64,000 nt of DNA from an uncultured Oscillospiraceae bacterium. Lineage in GTDB: Bacteria; Bacillota; Clostridia; Oscillospirales; Oscillospiraceae. Positions 23,771-32,015 of this stretch are shown here, one piece after another (the stretch's first letter is position 1; every line of letters begins with the position of its first letter). The notes beneath the pieces were generated by a model, which worked only from the letters and a program-made list of their open reading frames with translations, searched no databases and had not been told where the DNA came from. A program made the translations under genes and the position numbers. The stretch is from positions 1-64,000 of the forward strand of contig CAMVRT010000006.1 in NCBI GenBank assembly GCA_947169975.1, given 5' to 3'.

Positions 23771-26700
23771 TCAAGGATTCGTAGGGTCTGTGTACGGGGT
23801 AATGGTGGAGTCGACAGTGGTAAGCGTCTCAATGTGGATGGTATCGGCGCTCTGGATATCCACCAGGCCGCGCTGGGCGGTGCCGGTGACCATCATGTTG
23901 TCGGGCGTGACCCAGAAGTTCAGAATGTTGTCGATCTTATTGCCGTCCACATTGGGCCACTCGATGGCGGTGTAGGCCAGGTAACCCTTCTCAACACCCT
24001 TGCTGCCGAAGATCGAAGTGGGTGTCAGCGTGACGCTGGCCACGGGCTGGGTGGAGGTGCTGATCTTCAGGGACTTGACGACCTTGGCCTCATTGTCCGC
24101 AGTGAGGTACTTGATGCCTACGTGCTGATAGTTGTTGTCGTCCACGTCGGTGACCATCCACAGCTTGGTGATCAGGTTGTTGGTTCCGTTGGTGGTGCCA
24201 AACTTGTAGGTGTAGTGGGTGTAATGCTGCAGGTAGCTGGTGGGGACCTCCTTGATGTAGTAGGTCTGGCCGGCCACGGGGACGATGGCGTCGCCGGGAG
24301 CAGCGCCGTCATCGGCCTTGTAAGCGTTGGCCCACTGCCAGGTGACGCCGGGGTTGACCTTTGCTGCGTCGTATTTCGTGACGGCGTTGTCCATGGTCAC
24401 GACGGCGCTTCCGGTGGCGTTCAGCTCGGCGGCGGAAGCGGGCGTGGTCCACGTCAGGGTCGAACCGAGCTTTTCCGTGTAGGTGCTGTATGCCTTGTAA
24501 TAGCCACCGTAGAGGGTGTTTGCGGTGAGGTTCGCCGTCAGATCGAAGGACTTGTCAACGCGTTTCTCGGTGCCGTTCACGTCCTTCATTTCGGTGGCGC
24601 TCCAGACGTGGCGCTCGATGGTGCCGGTGCCGGAGTGGCAGACGTAGAAGACCTTGGCCCACACAGCGTACATGTCGTGATAGGGGGACATCTCATCGGC
24701 GGCAATCTTGGCGGCACTGACCCAGTTGTCGCCGTTCTTGTACTCATAGCCGGTGCCGGTCCACTTCAGGTACAGGTCGTCCTCACCCAGTTCGGGATGA
24801 GCGGTACCCTTGCCAGCTGTGTCGTTGGGGTCGGCCTCCAAACGGGCCCAGCCCAGGAACACGTGGTCGGCATAGGTCAGACCCAGGTTGGTGGTGGGGT
24901 TCAGGTTGATGTTCTCGTAATGATCCTTGGTGCCGTTGAAGAAGGTGGTGGGCGTGGGGATATCGTAACCGAAGTTGATCGTCAGACCCTTGTCGCGCTC
25001 AACGGAGACGCCGGCGGTCTCACCGGTGGGATCGTTGTTGCCGAACCAGGTGATGTGGGTGCCGGACTTGTTGTACGGCCCATAGACGGCGTGCAGGTAC
25101 ATGGTGTAGGTGTAGACGCCGACCTTGGTGTACTGAGCCCAGTAGTCCGCGTCCGAAGTGGCGGCCACGGGAGCGGCGATCTCGCCGTTCTCGGAGGCAG
25201 CCCAGCCGCTGAACATCCACTCGTCTCCGTTGCCGTCCTCCCAAACGGGGTGGGAGCTGTAGGTGGGGACAGCACCCTCGGCGACTCTGGTGGTCACCGT
25301 GGTCCAGGTGCCGCCGTCGGTCTTGATGTGCCAGGTGATGGTATAGGAGACGTTGGTGTACTGGGCGGTGTAGGTGGCGGGACCGGTGGCTGCCGCAATG
25401 GCGGGAGTCCAGCCGGTGAAGCGGTACTCATCGCCGCCGGAGGTGTAGCTGGCGGGGGTGAAGCCGGGAGCGGGGATGGCGTTGGGCGCAACTTCGGTGG
25501 TGATGCTGGTATTTGCGCCGGTGCTGTCCTTGTAGCTCCAGGTGATGGTGTAGCTCTGTACCTCATACTGGGCGGTGTAGGTCGTCGCCTCGGTGGCGGC
25601 CACGATCGTCTTGTCCCAGCCGGTGAAATGGTAGGTCGTGCCGTTCAGGGTGTAGGTTTCGGGAACAGTGGGTGCGGTGGGGGTGTTGCCCTCCAGCACC
25701 GTGGAGGTGGTGGAGGCGTCAGCACCGCTGGCGTCCTTGTAGTTCCAGGTGATGGTGTAGCTGGGGGTGGAGGGCGTAAAGGTTACATCGTCGATTCTGC
25801 CGCAATCGGGAGAATTGCTCGTGGAACTATCCTTCGTAAATCTCCATGTGAAAGAATATGTTCCGGCGCTCGGCGCGGTAAAGGTGAAAGTTTCAAAACC
25901 TGTTGACTCACAGACCTTGCCGAAATCACTGTTTTCAGTACCGTTAACAAGGAAATTCAGATAGTCATAATACGTCGAATTGTAGGAACTCTTTTCGCCA
26001 TAGCCGAAGTATTTGAAGCTGATCTTATCACCGGCCTGCATTTCCAGAGTCAAGTACAAATCAGATGTACTGCTATTCACACCAGCATTACCGGACTGGG
26101 CGTAGCTTTGGCCGCTGGGTACTGTCCAGGGATGTGTAGTACCCGTGGTAAAATGCAGGTTGCCGCCCTCCACGTTCAGGGCTTCATCGAGATCGGTTGT
26201 CGTCGGCTCTTCGCCGCCGTCTTCAACAAGCTTGTATAAAGTATAGGTGTCGTTGGAGCTACTTGCCAACCGAAGATTGACCGAATAACAATCCAGACTA
26301 TAATTATTGCTATTTGTCAATCTGTACCCGTTCCAAGTCCAAGTCTCAGGCGTTGCGGAATACGTCGTATAGGTTGCGGAAGATCCAGTTGCGAGATAGG
26401 TTCCGTTCTCGTTTTTCCAAGAACTTACATCACCCGTGATCGTGAAGAGATAAGAACTCATGTCCTTGGAGAAGGTGTAATAACTGCCGCTGGCAGTAGG
26501 ATCGTTGCCGCTGCTTGAACACGCAACATAATTATTGCCGTCATACATCTCCGGGGGAGTTACTACACAAACGATGTTGCTGGTGTTTGTGTAAGTCAGC
26601 AGATACTTGCCTGCAGACAAGCCAGTTGTTCCAACAGTAATCTGCTCGTACTTATCCGTCGTGGCCTTCACCGGCGTGGTGTTGCCACGGGTGGCGGAGG

Positions 26701-29700
26701 GGCCGGAGGAGTTCGGCTCTGACTTGACCTCGCCGAAGACCGCACGCTGTACAACTGCCGGAGACTCGGGGGAGACGACTGCCATGGTACCGGAGGAGCC
26801 CGCTCCGCCGGTGCCGCTGTCCGCATTCATGTCCCGCTTCTCCCTGTGCATCACCGTAAAGGCGGTTGCGTAGCTCGTGCTCCACTGGAAGTATCTGGTG
26901 CTGCTGTAAGAGGAGCTGCCGTAGTACATGTAATAGTCATTGCTATTGCCCGGCGTGTAGAAGTAGAAGGTACCACTGGTAGAACCGGCTGCCAGCAGCA
27001 TTCTCCAGTAACTGGTAGTGGACAGCGCAGCATAATCCGTATCGCTTGTGTAATCGTAGATATAGCTTCCAGAATAATTGAGGTTCTCAAAATAGAAGCC
27101 CGTAGAGGAGGAGGCGTGGGCGGTCCACTGGGCGGTTACCGGGATCGGAGACGTGTTGGTTCCGTTCAGACGGCCGGTGGAGGACGTCGCGTTCAGATAG
27201 TAATTGGAGCTGCCGACTGTAAACCGGAACATGTAGACATCGCCGTCGATGAAGGTTCCGGAGGTGTCCTGAACCGCATAGTAGGCATAATAGTGGGCAT
27301 ACAGGTCAAGAACCGTTCCGTCAAATTCGGTCGTGCCCGTCACCTCGGTGCCGCCGGTGGCGGCGGTGAACCAGCCCAGGAAGGTGTAGGAGCTGTGGGT
27401 CGGATCCGTCGTCGGGAAAATGTCTCTGAACAGCGTGCCCTTGGTGACGTTGCTGACCGTGGTGGTATCCGCGCTGCCGATGGTGCCGCCGTTGGCATGG
27501 AAGGTGACGGTAAAGGTCCTGTCGGCCGCGGTATAAGTGGCGGTGTAGGTGGTGTCGCCGGAGACCACGGTGATGGCGGGCGTCCAGCCAGAGAAGGTGT
27601 AGGTGTAATCACTGTCAGCGGGTCTGGTGGGGGTGCCGTTGGGATAGCTGGGGGTCTGACCGGCGGTATAGGTCTGCGTCGCAAGCACCGTGCCGTCCCA
27701 GTTCTTCCAGGTGACGGTGAACTGGTGCTGAGACACCTCCTCAGGCTCGCCATAGACCGCGGTGAAGGTGGTGTTCTCATTCACGGCGGGCAGTTCGACG
27801 TTGGTGCCGGTGTGGTTCTCACCGTCGTAATAATACGTTTCGGTTCCGTCGGTCCAGCCGACGACGGGGTAGTAGGAGCTGCCGCTGACGTAGCCGGAGG
27901 GCTTGGAGTGCTGGGGCTCAGCGCCCTTGGTGACGGTGGTGGTATCGGTCAGATTTTCGTCACCGTCAGCGTCCTTGAAGATCCACTTGACCTTGACGGC
28001 CTCCAACTGCACGGTGTAGTCGTAGTCCACGATAAAGGTCTGGCCGGGATACACCTTGATGGTGGTCTGCTCCAGCTTAGGCTCGCCGTTCTCCATGACG
28101 ACGTTGCCGCTGGCGTCCTTCACCGGCTGCATGACCACCCAGTAGAGGAAGCGGTAGTTGTCCTGATCCTCAGGCGTGGAGGCCACCTGGGTGAAGGCCC
28201 TGGCGTGGTCGGTGTAGACGTTGGGGTCGTCCCGAATGATCACGCGGGGATCAGTCTGGGGGGCAAAGTAGCCGTCGCCCTCGATGGCGTCATAGCGGAC
28301 GCGGACGCCGTCGGAGCCGATGGGATTCTGGCGCCACAGAGCGTAAATGGTGACCTTGCCGACCACGTTAGCGTACTTGGGAGTGCCGTCATCATTCAGC
28401 TGGTCGTCGTTATACGGGTTGCCGGTGACCGCGTCTGTGCCGGTGCGGCCGGTACCGTAGGTATAGGTCAGATCCATGTTGTAGGTCTGATCGGTGATGG
28501 CCTCGGCGAAGTTGAAGGGGTGGTTGCCCTGGGGATCCAGGTACCAGCCCAGCAGGGTGTAGCCCTCGCGGGTGGCGGCAATGATGGCGGTGTCGCGGAC
28601 CTTCTCGCCGTAGTCCACGCGGAAGGTGGAGGCCTGGTTGGCGGGGAATTCCACCTGGGCGTCGCTGTGGCCGCCGGTGTAGTCCAGGGTCACGCGGAAG
28701 CGCATCAGCGTCCACTTGGCGTAGACGGCCACGTTGTTATTGGGCATGTCGTCGGTCCAGTCAAATTCCTCGGTGCAGCCAGGGTCTTTATACCAACCGT
28801 CGAAATAGTAGCCGACGGGTCCGTTGGTGGGATCCTTGGTGGGCTTAAAACCGGAGAGACTCTGGTCAAAGTAGACATGCTCGAGATCCTTGCCAGTGCT
28901 GTAAAGATCCGAAGCGGTCAGAGAGGAGCCGTTGGAGAAGAAGTCGAGCTTCCACTGGTTGCGGCTGTAGAAGAAGTACGCGTGACCGTTGGAGCCAATA
29001 TCATCGTAATCGATGCTCAGTTCGTTACCGTCCCACGGTGTGGCCGTGTTATAATTGTTAGCGGTGAGATTGTAGCGGGACAGCCTATAGCCGTAATACT
29101 CGGTTCCACTGAAGTACACGATTTCGCCGGATTTCAGCGCATCTTCGTCAATCGTTATCGTGTAGTTGCCGCTGGAGTCCTGACCAATGCAGCTGTACGG
29201 GCGGGTAGTGCCGGAAACAGCATACGTGTTGAGGAAATAGTTGACTTCCGTCACGTTGCGGGTTCCCGTCTCAAACTGGAACGCCTTGCTCTGATATCTG
29301 CCGTCATAGCCGTTGTGCCACATCTGACGAGTTCCGGGATAGGGCCACTCTCTGCCGCTGATGGCCTCGCCGGTCCAATTAAAGGATTCCATGGTGTCGA
29401 ACCACAGTCCCTGAATGCTGCCGAAGTAGATCTCTGCAGAACCTGTGGACGTGGACGAGCTATTGTAGGTGCAGTGGTAGATAGTGCCGCTGTATGTGGT
29501 CCTGGTTCCGCTGCTATTGTAATAGTACCAGCTGGGGGTGCCGCTGTAGTCGCCGTTGGTTTTGATACTGGCGTCAGTGTAAAGGAGGACGTAGCTGTAA
29601 TTTCCGGAGCTGCCAATGCGACCGTAATGATTGATATAAGAGCTGTAACTATTAGAAGAGCTGGAAGCGGTCTCACCCGTGGTCAGATCGCCGTAGAAGT

Positions 29701-31369
29701 TGAAGGTGATGACCTTGCGGTCGTAGTACACGTTCACAACGGTGGTTCCGTCGCCCTTGATCTTGACGCCATCGCTGTCAGAACGTGCTTCATTGAAGGT
29801 GTAGTAAAAGCCCAGAATACTGCCGGTGGTACCGCCCAGGGTAGTGTCACCGGTCAGATAATTGGCCAACTCGCCGGTCGTTCCTTTTCTGGTGTCGATG
29901 GAGTCGTAGAAGTCGTACTCGTTGTTCAGATTATCATTGTCGACGACATCATCCGCCCGCTGCGTCCAGATAACGACCGTGTACTTGGTGTCCGTCCGCG
30001 GCGTCCACTTGGCGTAGACGGTGGTGTCCGCGGTCAGCTGTCTGGCGGTGTAGGGCGTGGTAAAGCGCTTATCCGTGTACCAGCCGCCAAAGCTATAGCC
30101 CACGCGGTAAGGTTCGGTATCGTGGTCCACGCCGTCGTTGTTGGCGTCACCGTAATCGGTGGGCAGCGCGGCGCTCTCGTCCTTGCCGTAGTACCTGGGG
30201 GAGGTGAAGGAGGCGGAGGTGGTGTCATCATCCTGCTCGATGTAGTTGTCGAAGATCAGCCAGTAGCCCTCCTTCAGGTAGGGGTACAGGTCGATGCTGG
30301 CGGTCAGGTCGATGGTGTCGCCGTTCTCGTACACCACGGGGCTGTCGGGATAAGTGGGCTCGTCGCCGGTGTTGTTGATCACGGGAGTCCAGCCCACGTG
30401 GGCCCAGCCGCTCTTGAACGGGGTGTAAGACAGGTTGACTTCGTAGTCACCGTGGCCGTTGTCCAGGTGGATGGACTCCAGACGGATAACGACGCCGTCC
30501 TGATCGTGGAAGGTGACGAACACCACGTCATAGACCTTGGCGTAGTACTTCCAGGTGAGGTCAGTGGTGGAGGCGGCGAGGGTGGCCTTCTCAGCTTCGA
30601 TCTTATCGTTGATGTCAGCCACGGACCAGCCGGTGTCCTCCTCGGTGTAGGGGGTCTTGTCAGCCCAGCCCTCGAAGCTCTGGGTGGCAGTGATCTCAGG
30701 CACGCCGGGGTCATGGACAAAGTCCATGTCGTTAGCGATATACTGATCCAACTGGTCCAGACGGATGGACTGGCTGCTGATGATCTCGGAGCCGTCCGCG
30801 TTGTAGAACTCCACGGTCAGCAGGTTGATCGTGTTGGTGTTATCGCCCACCACGTAGACGGAGAAGTCCTTGGAGCTGAAGCTGGTGCCGGAGCCCATGA
30901 CCTCCACGGGCACGCTGCCGCTCTCGATCTCCTCGGCGCTGCAGTCCAGATGCAGCACGGTGGGGTTCAGCGTGTTGGCAATGGCGTCGGACGCCAGGGT
31001 GACGGACACGTTCTTCTCAGGCTCGATCTCGCTGCCCTGATAGTAGAACGTGATGTCCTCGGCTGCCACGACGGTGCAGTTGATGTCTGCGGATTTGTCC
31101 ACGATGGTCTGCACGGCAGGCAGGCTGACGCCCTTCACAGACAGAGTCGTCCCCTGGGGCAGTGCGCCCTCGGGAGCGTTCACCGCGATGGACACGCCGG
31201 TCTGGCTGTCGGTCGCCTTGAGCTGCTGGGCAGGCATCTCGGGTCCCTGAGATCCACTGCCCCAGCCCCACTGGTTGCCGCCCGTGGCGAATGCTTCCAT
31301 GGGAACGAGGGAAAGCATCATCAGGAGCGACAGCACAAGGGAAAGGATCTTAACGCTGCGTTTCTTCAT
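23771..31369 (-). CDS. giant secreted InlB-repeat surface protein, copy 2
   Basis: 2532-aa exported protein. Start ATG 31369 (MKKRSVKIL) follows AAAGGAGG; an upstream in-frame ATG at 31405 lacks such a site. A signal peptide spans about 1-30. The N-terminal domain GGNQWGWGSGSQGPEM through VPVEVMGSGTSF is almost identical to copy 1. InlB_B-type repeats (GYSFGGWY, GYTLLGWY, TYTAQY) are more numerous than in copy 1, and Ser/Thr/Tyr-rich inserts are present near 1450-1700. The C-terminal 400 residues parallel copy 1 and end STITPYTDPTNP. No wall-anchor motif is visible. Probably a long adhesin or matrix protein; size differences reflect repeat gain or loss. Confidence 0.85.
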   Translation of the reverse strand: MKKRSVKILSLVLSLLMMLSLVPMEAFATGGNQWGWGSGSQGPEMPAQQLKATDSQTGVSIAVNAPEGALPQGTTLSVKGVSLPAVQTIVDKSADINCTVVAAEDITFYYQGSEIEPEKNVSVTLASDAIANTLNPTVLHLDCSAEEIESGSVPVEVMGSGTSFSSKDFSVYVVGDNTNTINLLTVEFYNADGSEIISSQSIRLDQLDQYIANDMDFVHDPGVPEITATQSFEGWADKTPYTEEDTGWSVADINDKIEAEKATLAASTTDLTWKYYAKVYDVVFVTFHDQDGVVIRLESIHLDNGHGDYEVNLSYTPFKSGWAHVGWTPVINNTGDEPTYPDSPVVYENGDTIDLTASIDLYPYLKEGYWLIFDNYIEQDDDTTSASFTSPRYYGKDESAALPTDYGDANNDGVDHDTEPYRVGYSFGGWYTDKRFTTPYTARQLTADTTVYAKWTPRTDTKYTVVIWTQRADDVVDNDNLNNEYDFYDSIDTRKGTTGELANYLTGDTTLGGTTGSILGFYYTFNEARSDSDGVKIKGDGTTVVNVYYDRKVITFNFYGDLTTGETASSSSNSYSSYINHYGRIGSSGNYSYVLLYTDASIKTNGDYSGTPSWYYYNSSGTRTTYSGTIYHCTYNSSSTSTGSAEIYFGSIQGLWFDTMESFNWTGEAISGREWPYPGTRQMWHNGYDGRYQSKAFQFETGTRNVTEVNYFLNTYAVSGTTRPYSCIGQDSSGNYTITIDEDALKSGEIVYFSGTEYYGYRLSRYNLTANNYNTATPWDGNELSIDYDDIGSNGHAYFFYSRNQWKLDFFSNGSSLTASDLYSTGKDLEHVYFDQSLSGFKPTKDPTNGPVGYYFDGWYKDPGCTEEFDWTDDMPNNNVAVYAKWTLMRFRVTLDYTGGHSDAQVEFPANQASTFRVDYGEKVRDTAIIAATREGYTLLGWYLDPQGNHPFNFAEAITDQTYNMDLTYTYGTGRTGTDAVTGNPYNDDQLNDDGTPKYANVVGKVTIYALWRQNPIGSDGVRVRYDAIEGDGYFAPQTDPRVIIRDDPNVYTDHARAFTQVASTPEDQDNYRFLYWVVMQPVKDASGNVVMENGEPKLEQTTIKVYPGQTFIVDYDYTVQLEAVKVKWIFKDADGDENLTDTTTVTKGAEPQHSKPSGYVSGSSYYPVVGWTDGTETYYYDGENHTGTNVELPAVNENTTFTAVYGEPEEVSQHQFTVTWKNWDGTVLATQTYTAGQTPSYPNGTPTRPADSDYTYTFSGWTPAITVVSGDTTYTATYTAADRTFTVTFHANGGTIGSADTTTVSNVTKGTLFRDIFPTTDPTHSSYTFLGWFTAATGGTEVTGTTEFDGTVLDLYAHYYAYYAVQDTSGTFIDGDVYMFRFTVGSSNYYLNATSSTGRLNGTNTSPIPVTAQWTAHASSSTGFYFENLNYSGSYIYDYTSDTDYAALSTTSYWRMLLAAGSTSGTFYFYTPGNSNDYYMYYGSSSYSSTRYFQWSTSYATAFTVMHREKRDMNADSGTGGAGSSGTMAVVSPESPAVVQRAVFGEVKSEPNSSGPSATRGNTTPVKATTDKYEQITVGTTGLSAGKYLLTYTNTSNIVCVVTPPEMYDGNNYVACSSSGNDPTASGSYYTFSKDMSSYLFTITGDVSSWKNENGTYLATGSSATYTTYSATPETWTWNGYRLTNSNNYSLDCYSVNLRLASSSNDTYTLYKLVEDGGEEPTTTDLDEALNVEGGNLHFTTGTTHPWTVPSGQSYAQSGNAGVNSSTSDLYLTLEMQAGDKISFKYFGYGEKSSYNSTYYDYLNFLVNGTENSDFGKVCESTGFETFTFTAPSAGTYSFTWRFTKDSSTSNSPDCGRIDDVTFTPSTPSYTITWNYKDASGADASTTSTVLEGNTPTAPTVPETYTLNGTTYHFTGWDKTIVAATEATTYTAQYEVQSYTITWSYKDSTGANTSITTEVAPNAIPAPGFTPASYTSGGDEYRFTGWTPAIAAATGPATYTAQYTNVSYTITWHIKTDGGTWTTVTTRVAEGAVPTYSSHPVWEDGNGDEWMFSGWAASENGEIAAPVAATSDADYWAQYTKVGVYTYTMYLHAVYGPYNKSGTHITWFGNNDPTGETAGVSVERDKGLTINFGYDIPTPTTFFNGTKDHYENINLNPTTNLGLTYADHVFLGWARLEADPNDTAGKGTAHPELGEDDLYLKWTGTGYEYKNGDNWVSAAKIAADEMSPYHDMYAVWAKVFYVCHSGTGTIERHVWSATEMKDVNGTEKRVDKSFDLTANLTANTLYGGYYKAYSTYTEKLGSTLTWTTPASAAELNATGSAVVTMDNAVTKYDAAKVNPGVTWQWANAYKADDGAAPGDAIVPVAGQTYYIKEVPTSYLQHYTHYTYKFGTTNGTNNLITKLWMVTDVDDNNYQHVGIKYLTADNEAKVVKSLKISTSTQPVASVTLTPTSIFGSKGVEKGYLAYTAIEWPNVDGNKIDNILNFWVTPDNMMVTGTAQRGLVDIQSADTIHIETLTTVDSTITPYTDPTNP

Positions 31370-31478
31370 TTGGATTTCCTCCTTTGACTTGCGGTGATTC
31401 AGCAATTGGGATCAATTGTTTTTCATGAGGTAGATCCGTACATCGGAGCATAGTTACCCCTATATACATACATATGTT

Positions 31479-31507
31479 ATGATACTACGGTTTGCCACAA
31501 CTGTCAA
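31479..31507 (-). promoter_or_regulatory. sigma-A promoter of giant gene copy 2
   Basis: On the minus strand, perfect TTGACA (31502-31507), a 17-nt spacer and TATCAT (31479-31484). The leader to ATG 31369 is about 100 nt. One TTTGCCACAA site overlaps the spacer. Confidence 0.7.
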
Positions 31508-31566
31508 CCAAATTTAACATATTTTAATTACAAAATACTTTCATATTTGCCACAATTTTGCCATAA
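31491..31566. promoter_or_regulatory. 11-bp-phased direct repeats upstream of giant gene copy 2
   Basis: TTGCC cores begin at 31492, 31547 and 31558, spaced 55 (5 x 11) and 11 bp. The full matches are TTTGCCACAA (31491-31500), TTTGCCACAA (31546-31555) and TTTGCCATAA (31557-31566). The core is the reverse complement of GGCAA at 19823/19845/19856, so relative to the giant gene the orientation is the same. Confidence 0.6.
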
Positions 31567-31978
31567 ATAGCCGGAGCACCCGCCGACCACCCCAAAGGGA
31601 GCGGCACGGGCGTCCGGATGAGAATATATCTAAATGTGAAAATTTGGGCCTGCAGCCCACCACCCATGGCGGAAAAACGAAATGTTGACAAAATATGCAC
31701 AATTAAAAACGAAAGATCGCGAAACACCCTTGGCCTGGATCAGCCGCGTAGAACGAGACGGACTTTTGCTGATAATGAATGATATAACAATAAAAACAAA
31801 ACAGGAAACGCCACATATCGAACAGACGAATTAAGGGATATAAAAAATATGATGGGCGAGTTGACGCAAATAACGATGCGATAAAACGAGGCGAAATGCC
31901 GCTGCCTGAGTGAGGAGGTTCCCGACTTTTCAACCAGGAACTGCCAGAGACAAGCTGCGGATTTCTACGGATTCCATG
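31567..31978. other. gene-free AT-rich intergenic stretch
   Basis: About 410 bp between the divergent cassette and exopolysaccharide regions. Reading frames here lack ribosome sites and start signals. I see no terminator, RNA gene or repeat. It is lower in GC than its surroundings. Confidence 0.5.
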
Positions 31979-32007
31979 TTGCTTTTCTATATATTGTATA
32001 GTATAAT
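31979..32007 (+). promoter_or_regulatory. sigma-A promoter very close to the ABC exporter start
   Basis: TTGCTT (31979-31984), 17-nt spacer and perfect TATAAT (32002-32007). The ATG of the exporter is at 32016, only 9 nt after the -10 box, implying a leaderless or near-leaderless mRNA. Confidence 0.7.
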
Positions 32008-32015
32008 AACTTACA

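Noticed and set aside
26846-31387. 1513-codon plus-strand open frame opposite giant gene copy 2
   Set aside because: No recognisable protein features. The minus strand has signal peptide, repeats and a ribosome site. The same explanation covers the open frames at 13896-15668, 15702-17735 and 18486-19688.
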